The notes under the pieces: generated by a model | Database searches by the model: none | The model's input: the letters and a program-made list of their open reading frames with translations, nothing else | Told to the model about the DNA's origin: nothing | Position numbers and translations under genes: made by a program | Shown: positions 44,756 through 54,404 of the stretch, piece by piece | How positions within the stretch are numbered: position 1 is the stretch's first letter | Layout: every line of letters begins with the position of its first letter | Source of the DNA: Nocardia sp. NBC_01503 | Lineage (GTDB): Bacteria; Actinomycetota; Actinomycetes; Mycobacteriales; Mycobacteriaceae | Reading direction: 5' to 3' | NCBI RefSeq assembly: GCF_036327755.1 | Contig: NZ_CP109596.1 | Location: 1,798,001 to 1,862,000, forward strand | DNA: 64,000 nt

Positions 44756-46402
44756 TCACGCCCGCCGCGCCGACTCGGCATCCGAATCGGTTGCGATGGG
44801 CTCTTTTTCGCGCCAGCCCAACAGCACCGACGGACGGCGTTCCGGCCGCCACGGCAGCGTGAGCGCCACAATGAGAGCCGCGACGACCAGGGTGCCCACC
44901 GCGACGTAGGAGGCCGCCTGCGCGCCGTCAAGCGCGGCCACCTTCATGGCGTGGATCAGGTCCGTCTTCGCCTGTGACAGCAGGGGATTCACCGGCGTCT
45001 TGATGATCTCGAGGACGCTGATCGGGGTATTGCTCGCCAGCTCCTTCTGCTGCGGATTCATGATCTGATCGGGAATCCCGGCGATCTTGTCACCCACATT
45101 GTGGGTGTACACCGAGGTCATGATCGAGCCGAGCAACGCCACACCCAGCGCACCGCCGACCTCACGGGTGGTGTCATTGACCGCCGAACCCGCGCCCGCC
45201 TCCGCCAAAGGCACCGAGCCCATGATGGATTCGGTCGCCGGACCCTGAACCACCGCGAATCCCAGGCCCATCAGGATCATGGAGACCACAACCGGTCCCA
45301 CATAGGCGGTTTCGACCCTCGTCTGCCCCGCGATGTACATGGCCACCGCGAGAATCAACAGTCCGCTCACCACCATGGCCGTGGTGCCGAACCGCTGCGC
45401 CAGCATGGTCGCGATGGGTGCGCCGAAACCGACGGCGATCGCGAAAGGCAGTGAGTGGATGCCGAATTCGAGCGGGGTCAGCTCCTTGACGCCCTGGAAG
45501 TACTGCGTGATCAGGAACAGGAATCCGAACGCCGCGAAGTAGGAGACGGTGATGGCCAGCGACGGGAGTGCGAAGCGGCGATTGCGGAACAGCCGCATAT
45601 TCAGCACCGGTGTCGCCACCCGCAGCTCCCAGCCGACGAACACCGTCAACGCCAGGATCGAAAGCAGGTATCCCGCCAGGCTTTGCGCCGACAGCCAGCC
45701 GTGCTTGGGCGCTTCGATGATCGACCACACCAGCGCCGTCACACCCACCAGCGACAGCACGATACCGATGCGATCGAGCCGATCCACATGCGCCGCACGC
45801 GATTCCGGCACCGTGACAATGACCGCGGCGATGGCGATCAGCGCCACCGGCACATTGATCCAGAACACCGAATGCCAGGAGAAGTACTTCAGCAGCCAGC
45901 CGCCGATGGTCGGTCCGAGCGCGACCGCGATACCCGCCATGGCGGTCCAGGAGGCGACGGCCGCGGCCCGCTCCCTGGCATCGGTGAAGATATTGATCAG
46001 CAGCGCCAGCGTCGCCGGGAACACCACCGCCGCGAAGACTCCCATCCCCGCGCGGGCGGCGATGACCTGTCCGAGCCCGGAGGAGAGCGCCCCCGCCGCC
46101 GACATGACCGCGACGCCGATCAATCCGATGATCATGAACCTGCGCCGGCCGAACCTGTCACCGAGATGCCCCATGGCGAGCAGCAGGCCCGAGAACGCCA
46201 GCGTGAACGCGTCGACAATCCACTGCAATCCGCTCATATCGGCTTCGAGCTGTACCGCCATGGATGGCAGCGCCACATTCACGAGCGTGTTGTCCAGCAC
46301 CACGAGCAGTTCCGCCAGGCAGATGGCGACCAGCGCGGCGATGCGCGCCTGTCGACTCATCCCGGCGGTTCCGGATACCCGGTTCGCCATTGAAACAGTC
46401 AC
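44756..46402 (-). CDS. DHA2-type MFS multidrug efflux protein (14 TM)
   Basis: The 548-residue protein has about 14 hydrophobic segments. LDNTLVNVALPSM near 37-49 is the DHA2 first-helix motif and GHLGDRFGRRR the motif A loop. WRxxFWINVP-like (WHSVFWINVPVAL) is also typical of EmrB/QacA-like exporters. It likely expels drugs or lipophilic compounds by proton antiport. A TetR-like operator palindrome lies directly before its start, but no adjacent regulator gene is found. It interrupts the phoU-pst region, unlike in mycobacteria. Confidence 0.9.
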   Translation of the reverse strand: MTVSMANRVSGTAGMSRQARIAALVAICLAELLVVLDNTLVNVALPSMAVQLEADMSGLQWIVDAFTLAFSGLLLAMGHLGDRFGRRRFMIIGLIGVAVMSAAGALSSGLGQVIAARAGMGVFAAVVFPATLALLINIFTDARERAAAVASWTAMAGIAVALGPTIGGWLLKYFSWHSVFWINVPVALIAIAAVIVTVPESRAAHVDRLDRIGIVLSLVGVTALVWSIIEAPKHGWLSAQSLAGYLLSILALTVFVGWELRVATPVLNMRLFRNRRFALPSLAITVSYFAAFGFLFLITQYFQGVKELTPLEFGIHSLPFAIAVGFGAPIATMLAQRFGTTAMVVSGLLILAVAMYIAGQTRVETAYVGPVVVSMILMGLGFAVVQGPATESIMGSVPLAEAGAGSAVNDTTREVGGALGVALLGSIMTSVYTHNVGDKIAGIPDQIMNPQQKELASNTPISVLEIIKTPVNPLLSQAKTDLIHAMKVAALDGAQAASYVAVGTLVVAALIVALTLPWRPERRPSVLLGWREKEPIATDSDAESARRA

Positions 46403-46418
46403 CCGACACCTCCAACTA

Positions 46419-46443
46419 GACCGATTGGTTTACCAACTCGGTC
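46419..46443. promoter_or_regulatory. TetR-like operator palindrome before the MFS gene
   Basis: GACCGATTGGT-TT-ACCAACTCGGTC is an inverted repeat with one offset base. It lies 17 bp from the MFS start codon, where it would overlap the promoter. Confidence 0.6.
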
Positions 46444-46519
46444 AGAGTAGATGTTACCGAGAGTTGCACACAACCTCCCACGGTATGTATGACGCAGCAC
46501 ACAGGAGCCGTTCGCAACG

Positions 46520-46555
46520 CAAAAAGCGGCCCCGGACCTGGTGGTCCGGGGCCGC
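46520..46555 (-). terminator. Terminator of the pst operon
   Basis: A perfect 13-bp stem (46526-46538 with 46543-46555), loop of 4 nt, is followed on the minus strand by TTTTTG. It lies 157 bp beyond the pstB stop, behind element copy a. Confidence 0.9.
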
Positions 46556-46586
46556 GTCGAGCGATCGATATGGGACAGCGACCGCT

Positions 46587-46707
46587 GATCCCGTAAGGAT
46601 CCGGGTAACTCCCGGGGTACGGGCCAACCCAGCACCCACGGCACCGCCAGTGGCCAACGCAACTGGTGCGGCCCCTGGGCCCGGCTCGAAGTCGCGGGGA
46701 GGCGGGG
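46587..46707 (+). repeat. Dispersed structured element, copy a
   Basis: It begins with the hairpin GATCC-CGTAA-GGATC, then GGGTAACTCCCGGGGTACG, and ends with CGAAGTCGCGGGGAGGCGGGG. Between them CCCAG (46628-46632) pairs with CTGGG (46675-46679), and CCAGT (46647-46651) with ACTGG (46662-46666) around a GGCCAACGC loop. It is antisense to the pst operon 3' end, 5 bp from the pstB stop. Confidence 0.75.
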
Positions 46708-46711
46708 ATTT

Positions 46712-47488
46712 CTATCCGAAACGGCCCGAGATGTAGTCCTCGGTGGACTTCTGCGACGGGTTGGAGAAGATCCGCTCGGTCTCGTCGATCTCGATGAGCT
46801 TGCCGGGCTTGCCCTGCGCCTCCAGATTGAAGAACGCCGTCTGGTCACTCACACGCGCGGCCTGCTGCATATTGTGCGTGACGATGACAATCGTGAACTC
46901 CTTCTTCAGCTCGGAGATCAGATCCTCGATCGCGAGCGTGGAGATGGGGTCCAGGGCCGAACACGGCTCGTCCATGAGCAGCACATCCGGGGAGATGGCA
47001 ATGGCACGGGCGATGCACAGCCGCTGCTGCTGACCACCCGAGAGCCCGCCACCGGGCTTGTCCAGCCGGTCCTTGACCTCGTTCCAGAGGTTCGCGCCGC
47101 GCAGTGAGCGCTCGGCGACCTCTTCGAGCTCCTTCTTACCGCGCACACCCTGCAGCTTCAGCCCGGCCACCACATTGTCGCGAATCGACATGGTGGGGAA
47201 CGGGTTCGGCCGCTGGAACACCATGCCGATGGTGCGCCGCACGCCCACCGGGTCGATGGTGGCGCCGTAGATGTCCTCACCGTCGAGCAGCACCGCGCCC
47301 TCGACACGGGCACTCGGGGTCACCTCGTGCATGCGGTTCAGCGCACGCAGCACGGTGGACTTACCACAGCCGGACGGGCCGATGAAGGCGGTCACGCTGC
47401 GCGGCAGCACGGTCAGCGAAACATCGGAGACCGCATGGAATTTGCCGTAGTAGATATTGAGATCTTTGACGTCGATCCGCTTGGCCAT
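46712..47488 (-). CDS. pstB: Phosphate ABC transporter ATP-binding protein PstB
   Basis: The start ATG at 47488 (258 aa) matches the family beginning [15 protein letters not shown]; upstream codons of the open frame lack similarity. GPSGCGKST (Walker A), LSGGQQQR (signature), [12 protein letters not shown] (Walker B) and the switch His in VTHNM are present. It powers high-affinity phosphate import with PstA, PstC and PstS. It lies 17 bp after pstA. Confidence 0.95.
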   Translation of the reverse strand: MAKRIDVKDLNIYYGKFHAVSDVSLTVLPRSVTAFIGPSGCGKSTVLRALNRMHEVTPSARVEGAVLLDGEDIYGATIDPVGVRRTIGMVFQRPNPFPTMSIRDNVVAGLKLQGVRGKKELEEVAERSLRGANLWNEVKDRLDKPGGGLSGGQQQRLCIARAIAISPDVLLMDEPCSALDPISTLAIEDLISELKKEFTIVIVTHNMQQAARVSDQTAFFNLEAQGKPGKLIEIDETERIFSNPSQKSTEDYISGRFG

Positions 47489-47505
47489 CAGTCTTTTCCG
47501 TTCCT

Positions 47506-48405
47506 CTATCGGTTCCGCGTCAGCAGCTTGTTGACCGCCGCAGCGGCGAGGTACAGCAGCGCGATGATCAGGATCAGGGTGAGGGCGGCGCCCCACACCC
47601 GGGCCCGGCCGGCGGGTTCCGGGTTGGCCAGCTCCTGGTAGATCATCAGCGGAAGCGAGGCCATATTGCCGTCGAAAAGGTTCTGGTTGATCGACTTCGA
47701 GTAGCCGACCAGCACCAGCACGGGTGCGGTCTCACCCATGACACGGGCCACCGAGAGCAGAATGCCGGAGATCATGCCGGGGGCCGCGGTCGGAACCACG
47801 ATCCGCAGAATGGTTTTCCACTTCGGAATACCGAGAGCGTAAGAGGCCTCCCGCAATTCGTCGGGAACCAGCTTGAGCATCTCCTCGGTGCTGCGCACCA
47901 CCACCGGCAGCATGAGCAACACCAGGGCCAGCGCGACCGCGAAAGCACTCTGCGGCGCACCGAAAGTGGCGATCCACAGCGCGAAGATGAACAGCGCCGC
48001 CACGATCGAGGGCACACCCGCCAGGATGTCGACCATGAACGTGGTGGTCTTGGCCAGCCAGCCGCGGCCGTATTCGACCAGATAGATGGCGGCCATGATG
48101 CCCAGCGGCACAGCGATTATCGCGGCCATGGCCGACTGCACGATGGTGCCGTAGATGGCGTGGTAGACACCGCCCGCGGACTGCTCGGGCAGCACGCCCT
48201 TCTGCGATTTGGTCCACCAGTCGAGCGAGGCGATCGAGTCGAAGCCCCTTTCGATGACGGTGTAGAGCACCCACAGCAGCGGCACCAGGGCGATCGCGAA
48301 GCAGGCCCAGACGATGCCGGTGGCCAGCCCGTTCTTGATCCGGCGGGAGGTGCTGACGTGCCGGAAGGTCGGGGCCTTGATCGGCTTGTCGAGTGTGGTG
48401 GTCAT
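47506..48405 (-). CDS. pstA: Phosphate ABC transporter permease PstA
   Basis: The 299-residue protein has six transmembrane helices and the ABC permease EAA loop ([26 protein letters not shown]). The start overlaps the pstC stop by 4 bp, so translation is coupled. Together with PstC it forms the phosphate channel. Confidence 0.94.
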   Translation of the reverse strand: MTTTLDKPIKAPTFRHVSTSRRIKNGLATGIVWACFAIALVPLLWVLYTVIERGFDSIASLDWWTKSQKGVLPEQSAGGVYHAIYGTIVQSAMAAIIAVPLGIMAAIYLVEYGRGWLAKTTTFMVDILAGVPSIVAALFIFALWIATFGAPQSAFAVALALVLLMLPVVVRSTEEMLKLVPDELREASYALGIPKWKTILRIVVPTAAPGMISGILLSVARVMGETAPVLVLVGYSKSINQNLFDGNMASLPLMIYQELANPEPAGRARVWGAALTLILIIALLYLAAAAVNKLLTRNR

Positions 48406-49466
48406 CCGTTCACCTTCCCGCCTGCGACGAGCCGGGCCAGCGCGTTGACCACGAAGGTCAAAGCGAACAACACGAAACCGGCGGCGATATAAGCGCCGGT
48501 AGGCAGCTTGGAGCTGAATTCCGAAGCGGCAGAGGCGATCTTGGAGGCGAAGGTGTAGCCGCCGTCGAACAGCGACCAGCCACCCGCCTGTGCCGAGGTG
48601 CGCAACACCACGAGCACGGCGATGGTCTCACCGAGCGCGCGACCCAGGCCCAGCATGGAGCCCGCGATCATGCCGGAGCGGCCGTACGGCAGCACCGTCA
48701 TGCGCACGACCTCCCACTTGGTGGCGCCCAGCGCCTGCGCCGCCTCGACATGCGAGAGCGGGGTCAGGCCGAAGACCTCACGACTGACGGAGGTGATGAT
48801 CGGCAGGATCATCACCGCGAGCACCACGCCCGCGGTGAAGATCGTGCCACCACCGGCAATGCTGACATTGCCGTCGGAGAAGAGAAAGAACCAACCGAGA
48901 TGTTCGTTCAGGAAGCGCTGGAACGGCTCGATCTTCGGAGCCAGGACCAGTACACCCCACAGACCGAACACGATCGAAGGCACCGCGGCCAGCAGGTCGA
49001 CCACCATGGAGAACGGCCGAGCCAGCACCTTCGGCGCGTACTGCGTCAGGAACAACGCGATACCCACACCGATGGGAACCGCGATCGCCAGCGCCAACAC
49101 CGAACTCAGCACCGTGACCATGAACAGGTCCTTGATGCCGAAGCGCAGGTTGTCCGGGTTCGAGGTGCTGAACTCGGTGCTGGTGAAGAAGTTCGCCTTG
49201 TTCGCCGCCACCGAGGGCACCGCGCGAATCAGCAGGAACAGCGCGATCAACGCGATGGCCGCGACGATCACGCCGCCGGCGGTGGTGGCCGCCGAACGGA
49301 AAATGAACTCCGCCCCGTACTTCGTCGGGGCCTTGCGCCCTGCGGCCGGCTTGGTGCTGGGTTCGGTCGGCATGAGCGCAGTATCCCCCGGCGGCTGGGC
49401 ACGGTCCTCGCGCGGGTCCGTCGTCACCGACAGGCCCGCCGAGGCTGTTTCATCGTGCACGGTCAT
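48402..49466 (-). CDS. pstC: Phosphate ABC transporter permease PstC
   Basis: The 354-residue protein has a hydrophilic N-terminal extension of about 55 residues, then six or more transmembrane helices and the EAA loop ([27 protein letters not shown]). The extension is longer than in E. coli PstC (319 aa). It lies 35 bp after pstS on the same strand. Confidence 0.94.
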   Translation of the reverse strand: MTVHDETASAGLSVTTDPREDRAQPPGDTALMPTEPSTKPAAGRKAPTKYGAEFIFRSAATTAGGVIVAAIALIALFLLIRAVPSVAANKANFFTSTEFSTSNPDNLRFGIKDLFMVTVLSSVLALAIAVPIGVGIALFLTQYAPKVLARPFSMVVDLLAAVPSIVFGLWGVLVLAPKIEPFQRFLNEHLGWFFLFSDGNVSIAGGGTIFTAGVVLAVMILPIITSVSREVFGLTPLSHVEAAQALGATKWEVVRMTVLPYGRSGMIAGSMLGLGRALGETIAVLVVLRTSAQAGGWSLFDGGYTFASKIASAASEFSSKLPTGAYIAAGFVLFALTFVVNALARLVAGGKVNG

Positions 49467-49501
49467 GGTGCTTCTTCGATCAGTCGGTGGCGATCAGTCG
49501 A

Positions 49502-50629
49502 TCAGGAAATGGCGTTGATCGCGGTGGTCAGCTTGGTCTTGAACGCGTCCGGGATCGGCACGTAGCCGGCGTCCGCGAGGCCGGTCTGACCGTTGCCGAC
49601 GGCCGAGGTCAGGAACGCCTTGACAGCCTTGGCGGTGTCGGCGTCGCTGTACTTCGAGCAGACGATCTCGTAGGTGGCCAGCATGATCGGGTAGGCGCCA
49701 CCGGTGGTGGGCTTGTAGATCGAGCTGTTGTCCAGCACCAGGTCGTTACCCTGACCGGCGATCTTGACGCTGTCGATCGCCTTACCGGCGGTCGCCGTGG
49801 TCAGCTCGACCGGCTTCGGGTCGTTGGAGGTGCTGGTGGTCAGGATGCGCGCCACCGACAGGTTCTGCGCCTTGGCGAACGACCACTCGTTGTAGGTGAT
49901 CGAGAACGGGGTGCTCTTGATGGCGGCCGAGGTGCCCTCGTTGCCCTTCGCGCCCTCACCGACGCCGCCGACGAACGCCTTACCGGCGCCCTTGCCCCAC
50001 GCGCCCTCGGAGGCGGCGTCCAGATACGTCTGGAAGTTGTCAGTGGTGCCGGACTCGTCGGAGCGGAACAGGACCGCGATCTTGTCCGAGGTCAGCTTGT
50101 CGGCCTTGGCGGTGTTGAGCGCCTTGATGTGGGCGTCATCCCAGGTGGTGATCTGGCCGTTGAAGATCTTGGCCAGGGTCGGGGCGTCCAGCACCAGATC
50201 GGTCACGCCGGGCACGTTGTAGGTGACGGCGATGGGGCCGAAGACGGTCGGCAGGTTCCAGGCCGGGCTGCCGCAGCGGGCGGCGGCCTTGTCGGTCTCA
50301 CCCTTCTTGGCGCTCAGCGCCGAGTCGGAGCCCGCGAAATCGGTCTGGCCGCCGATGAACTCGTTCACACCCGCGCCGGAGCCCGAGGATGTGTAGTCCA
50401 GCTTGGCGCTGGGGCAGTTGCCCTCGTAGGCGGCGATGAAGCGGTCCATGGCGTTCTTCTGGGCCGACGAACCGCTGGCCTTGAGCGCGGTCTTGCCGCC
50501 GCAGGCGACGTCGATCTTGGCGACATTCCCGGTCGAGGCCGAGTTGTCGTCGCTGCCACAGGCGGTCAGCGTCATGGCGCCGGCTGCTGCCAGCACACCG
50601 ATCAGGGCGCTGCTGCGCTTGAGATTCAC
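49502..50629 (-). CDS. pstS: Phosphate-binding lipoprotein PstS
   Basis: The 375-residue protein has a lipobox LTAC (Cys at about 24), so it is anchored outside the membrane. [20 protein letters not shown] and the [12 protein letters not shown] segment line the phosphate site. It delivers phosphate to PstCA. A GTTCACC box lies about 155 bp upstream, where the phosphate regulator RegX3 would be expected. Confidence 0.94.
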   Translation of the reverse strand: MNLKRSSALIGVLAAAGAMTLTACGSDDNSASTGNVAKIDVACGGKTALKASGSSAQKNAMDRFIAAYEGNCPSAKLDYTSSGSGAGVNEFIGGQTDFAGSDSALSAKKGETDKAAARCGSPAWNLPTVFGPIAVTYNVPGVTDLVLDAPTLAKIFNGQITTWDDAHIKALNTAKADKLTSDKIAVLFRSDESGTTDNFQTYLDAASEGAWGKGAGKAFVGGVGEGAKGNEGTSAAIKSTPFSITYNEWSFAKAQNLSVARILTTSTSNDPKPVELTTATAGKAIDSVKIAGQGNDLVLDNSSIYKPTTGGAYPIMLATYEIVCSKYSDADTAKAVKAFLTSAVGNGQTGLADAGYVPIPDAFKTKLTTAINAIS

Positions 50630-50760
50630 TTGATTCCTCCGCGAATCACGGTTTGCACGCCCAACCCCTCAACGGTCGGACGGGCATATGTGGCGGCTGT
50701 TCGCTGCGAACTAGCGCACCGGTCAGCTGAGTGCTGCCCACATGCAACGTAAGGGCGCTC

Positions 50761-50789
50761 GGTGGCCAACTGGACCTGGGAAGGTGAAC
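50761..50789 (-). promoter_or_regulatory. Possible RegX3/PhoP-type boxes upstream of pstS
   Basis: Read on the minus strand, GTTCACC (50783-50789) and GGCCACC (50761-50767) are 22 nt apart, two 11-nt turns, with a weaker middle unit. The pattern resembles direct-repeat PHO boxes of actinobacteria, but only one unit is close to consensus. Confidence 0.3.
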
Positions 50790-50881
50790 GGCAGATGAAC
50801 AACCCGGCGCGATTCCGCTGCACGATATGTGACATTTGCCGCAACGTTGCCCGAGACCCCGCTCAACGGGACGAACCGCAG

Positions 50882-51778
50882 CTAAGAGGCGGTGGTATAC
50901 GCCACATCGATATGGGCGGGCGCGAACCCGAGCTTGGTATAGGTATTGACCGCCGCGGTGTTGTCGGCCTCGGTGTAGAGCAGCACCGCGCCCAGACCAC
51001 GCTCGCGCAGATGATGCAGACCCGCCAGGGTCAGCAGCCGCCCGAGCCCGCGACCCTGCGCGGCCGGATCCACCCCGACCACGTAGACCTCGCCGATCGC
51101 CGGGGTCTCATCCGAATGCACCTTGGTCCAATGGAATCCGAGGATGCGCTCCGGATCGGCCGGATCGACGGCGATGAACAGCCCCGCCGGATCGAACCAG
51201 GACTCACCGCGGCGCGCGTCGATATCGCGCTCGGTCCAGCCGCCCTGTTCGGGATGCCAGGAGAAGGCGGCATTGTTGACGCGCAGGATCTCGGCATCGT
51301 CGGACGGTCCGGCGTAGGTGCGCAGTGCCAGACCCTCCGGAACCACCAGTTCCGGTAGCTCCGTGTTAGCCAGATCACGGCGCATCTGCCAGAGTTCGCG
51401 CGCGACAACCAAACCGAGACGCTTGGCGACAGCCTGCGCGGCGGGCAGATTCCCATGTGCCCAGACCCGCGCGCCGGGCCCACCGGCCGACAGCGCACCC
51501 GCCACCAGACCCGCGCCGAGGCCCTGTTTCCGGAATCGCGGATCGACCGCGACCTCGGCCATGGCCGGATGCTCACCGTGAGCGGGCGTCACATTGGCGT
51601 AGCCGCCGATCGCATCGTCCCACTGCTCCACCAGGTGCAGGGCCGGGCCGTCGGCGCCCAGTGAGAGCACCGCCTGTTCGGAGACCGGGGCCACCCCGTC
51701 CGCGGCGGTGGCCCGCTCCAGCACTCCCCGCACCTGCTCGGCGGTCTCGAAGGGCAGCCGATCGGTGTAGGAGATCAT
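50882..51778 (-). CDS. mshD: Mycothiol synthase (acetyl-CoA:Cys-GlcN-Ins acetyltransferase)
   Basis: The 298-residue protein has two GNAT domains (about 1-140 and 150-298), the MshD layout. The C-terminal domain has the acetyl-CoA loop GVDPAAQGRGLGRLL, and the N-terminal one AVDPRFRKQGLGAGL. It performs the last step of mycothiol synthesis. Its start overlaps the glnR stop (TGATG), so the genes are coupled, as Rv0818-Rv0819 are neighbours. Confidence 0.93.
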   Translation of the reverse strand: MISYTDRLPFETAEQVRGVLERATAADGVAPVSEQAVLSLGADGPALHLVEQWDDAIGGYANVTPAHGEHPAMAEVAVDPRFRKQGLGAGLVAGALSAGGPGARVWAHGNLPAAQAVAKRLGLVVARELWQMRRDLANTELPELVVPEGLALRTYAGPSDDAEILRVNNAAFSWHPEQGGWTERDIDARRGESWFDPAGLFIAVDPADPERILGFHWTKVHSDETPAIGEVYVVGVDPAAQGRGLGRLLTLAGLHHLRERGLGAVLLYTEADNTAAVNTYTKLGFAPAHIDVAYTTAS

Positions 51779-52536
51779 CAGAAAGTGCCGTTCGCCGAGG
51801 TCAATTCGGAGTCGTCGGTGCCATCGGTCTCCGCGAAGGCGACCGTCTCACCCTTGGCGCCGGACGAGCGCGCCGGGCGCACCGCCTTGTACCCGACATT
51901 GCGAACCGTGCCGATCAGCGATTCGTACTCGCTGCCCAGCTTGGCGCGCAGGCGACGCACATGCACGTCGACCGTGCGGGTGCCGCCGAAGAAGTCGTAG
52001 CCCCACACCTCCTGCAGCAACTGGGCGCGGGTGAAGACCCGGCCCGCATGCTGCGCGAGGTACTTCAGCAGCTCGAATTCCTTGTAGGTCAGATCGAGCG
52101 GGCGACCGCGCAGGCGCGCGGTGTATGTGCCCTCGTCGATCACCAACTCACCCAAGGTGATCTTGCCGGTGTTCTCCGGGCTGGCGACGCCACCGTTGCG
52201 CGCGACCAGCAGTCGCAGGCGGGCGTCGAGTTCGGCCGGACCGGTGCCGGGCAGCAGGATGTCGTCCAGCCCCCAGTCCGCGTTCACGGCCACCAGCCCA
52301 CCCTCGGTGAGCACCGCGACCACCGGCACCGACGATCCGGTGCTGCCCAGCAAACGACATAGGCCGCGCGCGGCGGCCAGATCGGTGCGGGCATCGACCA
52401 GCGCGACGTCGGCGGAGCCTGCCTCGAGCAGGGATGCCACCTCGGTCGGCGCGGGCCGCACGTGGTGCGGCAACAGCGCGAGTGAAGGCAGCACCGCCTC
52501 GGGGTTGGGGTCGGAGGTCAGCAGGAGCAGCTCCAT
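51778..52536 (-). CDS. glnR: GlnR, orphan OmpR-type nitrogen regulator
   Basis: The start ATG at 52536 follows a GGGAGGGCC site and gives 252 residues. The receiver-like N-terminal half has Asp48 (VALVDAR) but lacks the usual acidic phosphorylation pocket near residue 10. The C-terminal half is a winged-helix domain ([28 protein letters not shown]). These are features of the Rv0818/GlnR orphan regulator, which controls nitrogen assimilation. There is no histidine kinase gene nearby. A Ser/Thr/Asp-rich tail follows the DNA-binding domain. Confidence 0.88.
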   Translation of the reverse strand: MELLLLTSDPNPEAVLPSLALLPHHVRPAPTEVASLLEAGSADVALVDARTDLAAARGLCRLLGSTGSSVPVVAVLTEGGLVAVNADWGLDDILLPGTGPAELDARLRLLVARNGGVASPENTGKITLGELVIDEGTYTARLRGRPLDLTYKEFELLKYLAQHAGRVFTRAQLLQEVWGYDFFGGTRTVDVHVRRLRAKLGSEYESLIGTVRNVGYKAVRPARSSGAKGETVAFAETDGTDDSELTSANGTF

Positions 52537-52733
52537 GGGGGCCCTCCATCCCATCTGGCATGTGCGTGGCAACCGCTCTGTACGCCACGACCTCATGCTG
52601 GTTATCACAGGTATATCGGTTGCTACATTAGCGTGTCCGGACCGACACCCACGCAATCCGGGCAGCTTATCGGGCCTTGGCTATCGGTATTTTCTGCCCT
52701 CCGCTTCGCTACGGGCGGGTTCGCGGCCCCGAA

Positions 52734-52803
52734 GTCCCGGTTCTTCCCTCCCTCCGGCTCCTCCGCTGCGCTCCCCCGCCTCCGGTCAGTCCAGAACCGG
52801 GAC
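52734..52803. other. 10-bp perfect stem enclosing a pyrimidine-rich loop, lmeA leader
   Basis: GTCCCGGTTC (52734-52743) pairs exactly with GAACCGGGAC (52794-52803). The 50-nt inside is CT-rich with repeated CTCC. It lies 45 bp before the lmeA start, in the otherwise gene-free interval 52537-52847. Confidence 0.45.
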
Positions 52804-52847
52804 GGCCGCGAACCATACTGGGGTGCGGACACTATTAAGGTGCAGAT

Positions 52848-53690
52848 ATGGCTTTCCGTCGGGTGATCATCGGGCTGCTCTGCTTGGCAGGGCTGGCCGT
52901 CGTGCTCGACTTCGGAGCGGCCGCGTATTCCGAGTACCGGGTGTCGCGAATGCTCCGCGACGGGTCGAACCTGAGCGCGGACCCCGAGGTCACCTTTCAC
53001 GGATTCCCGTTCGTGGCACAGGCATTGAATGACGAATACAAGAATGTGGACATTCGGGCGCGGGCCATGCGACCGGACATTCCGGGCGAGATCATGGTCG
53101 AGACCAACCTCCGCGGCGTGCACATGTCGCTGCGCGATCTGATCGACGGCAAGGTGCAGTCGGTACCGGTGGATCAGGTGGAGGCGCGCATGCGCATCGA
53201 ACCGGTCGAGCTGGGACGCCTGTTCAAGATCCCGGATCTGCAGGTGTTCGGCCCGCCCGCCGATAAATCCGATGGCACCGGCGGCTCCGGCGGTTCGGGT
53301 ATGACCACGGCCGGGGCGATCATCCTGACCGGCACCATTCCGCTCCCGGACGCCGACGCGCCGGTCGTCCCGGGCACTCGGAGCAGCGGTGAGACGGTCA
53401 GCGTGCTGGCCGATCTGCGCCTGGTCGACGATCAGGTGCGGATCACCGCGACCGATATCTACCGCGGGGTGGGCGCGGCGAATCAGGGTGATGTCGCCTC
53501 CTCGCCCCCGCCGGTGACACCCGAGAGCGATAAGCCCCGGGTGCTGGCGCTGTTCACCCGCACCATCGACACCCGTGATCTGCCGTTCGGCATTCGCCCC
53601 ACCAAGGTCGAGGCCAGTGGCGGGCAGATCGTGGTCGAGGGTCGCGGCCGGAACGTCACCATCGATCTGGATCGGTTACAGCAGCCGTGA
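52848..53690 (+). CDS. lmeA: LmeA-like phospholipid-binding protein (DUF2993)
   Basis: The 280-residue protein has an N-terminal membrane anchor or signal (about 5-25), then a DUF2993 domain (VTFHGFPFVAQALNDEYKNVDI). It corresponds to Rv0817c, LmeA, which is involved in lipomannan elongation and binds phospholipid outside the membrane. A Gly/Ser linker is near residues 143-152. AAGGTG lies 6 nt before the ATG. The thioredoxin gene overlaps its stop. Confidence 0.85.
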   Translation: MAFRRVIIGLLCLAGLAVVLDFGAAAYSEYRVSRMLRDGSNLSADPEVTFHGFPFVAQALNDEYKNVDIRARAMRPDIPGEIMVETNLRGVHMSLRDLIDGKVQSVPVDQVEARMRIEPVELGRLFKIPDLQVFGPPADKSDGTGGSGGSGMTTAGAIILTGTIPLPDADAPVVPGTRSSGETVSVLADLRLVDDQVRITATDIYRGVGAANQGDVASSPPPVTPESDKPRVLALFTRTIDTRDLPFGIRPTKVEASGGQIVVEGRGRNVTIDLDRLQQP

Positions 53691-54142
53691 TCACGCTGGG
53701 CGTGCTGGCCGTCGCACTCGTCGCCGCCATCGGGATAGGAATCCTGGTGCGCCGCAACGAGGGTCGCGTACGCGAGCTCGCTCCCGCACCGTCGGCCCCC
53801 GAGAGCGCCCGCGCGGCGCTGCTCGCCGCGGCCGGAGTGATTCCCGGTCGCCCCACCGTCCTGCACTTCTCCGCGGACTGGTGTGGACCATGCGCGGCGG
53901 TGCGCCGGGTGGTGGCGAGCGTGGTCGCCGAGCTGGCCGGTACACCCGCGCCGCCGCTGGATCTGGAGCTCGATATCGATGCGAATCCGGACCTGGCGCG
54001 CGAGCTGAATGTGCTCTCGCTACCGACAACTTTCATCCTCGATCCCAATGGGCAGGAAAAATTCCGGATAGCCGGAGTTCCGAAATCTGCCGATTTGCGC
54101 AGGTCACTGGCGTCCGTAACCGTCTCCGAGGGCTCCGAGTGA
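53687..54142 (+). CDS. Membrane-anchored thioredoxin-like protein (Rv0816c type)
   Basis: The 151-residue product has one N-terminal transmembrane helix (about 2-21) and a thioredoxin domain with WCGPC near residues 64-68 and the cis-Pro loop LPTTF. It starts at the GTG overlapping the lmeA stop (GTGA), so translation is coupled. It probably handles thiol-disulfide exchange outside the membrane and matches Rv0816c (thiX). Confidence 0.88.
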   Translation: MITLGVLAVALVAAIGIGILVRRNEGRVRELAPAPSAPESARAALLAAAGVIPGRPTVLHFSADWCGPCAAVRRVVASVVAELAGTPAPPLDLELDIDANPDLARELNVLSLPTTFILDPNGQEKFRIAGVPKSADLRRSLASVTVSEGSE

Positions 54143-54185
54143 CCAGCATTACGGACCCGGGGTCCAATTTCCCCCGAAAATTGGG

Positions 54186-54191
54186 TAAACT
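54186..54191 (+). promoter_or_regulatory. -10 element of the leaderless cysteine-leader transcript
   Basis: TAAACT fits TANNNT and ends 7 nt before the GTG at 54199, so transcription should start at that codon. Confidence 0.55.
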
Positions 54192-54198
54192 CCCTCTC

Positions 54199-54285
54199 GT
54201 GCAAACCAACCGCGAGCTGATGCTCACCCGACGCCGCACGGTAGACCTGTGCCGCCTCGGTGGTTGTTGCTGCCTGTGCCGCTAG
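54199..54285 (+). CDS. Cysteine-rich leader peptide (28 aa) before DUF4395-cysA2-sseC2
   Basis: The GTG-started frame ends in a Cys cluster: DLCRLGG followed by Cys-Cys-Cys-Leu-Cys-Arg and TAG. In mycobacteria a uORF with a polycysteine tract before the same operon acts by cysteine-responsive attenuation. Ribosomes slow at the Cys codons when cysteine is scarce and expression of downstream genes rises. Here it precedes DUF4395 by 119 bp. Confidence 0.85.
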   Translation: MQTNRELMLTRRRTVDLCRLGGCCCLCR

Positions 54286-54404
54286 CCGGTCGGCCTTTCG
54301 TTTGCCCCATCCCTCGCGCCGACCGGGTGTGTCCCGCTGTTGAGTGATCGTTCCGATCCTCCGGCGGAAATGACCAATAGACCACTTCGCGCAGGAGTAC
54401 GCAC

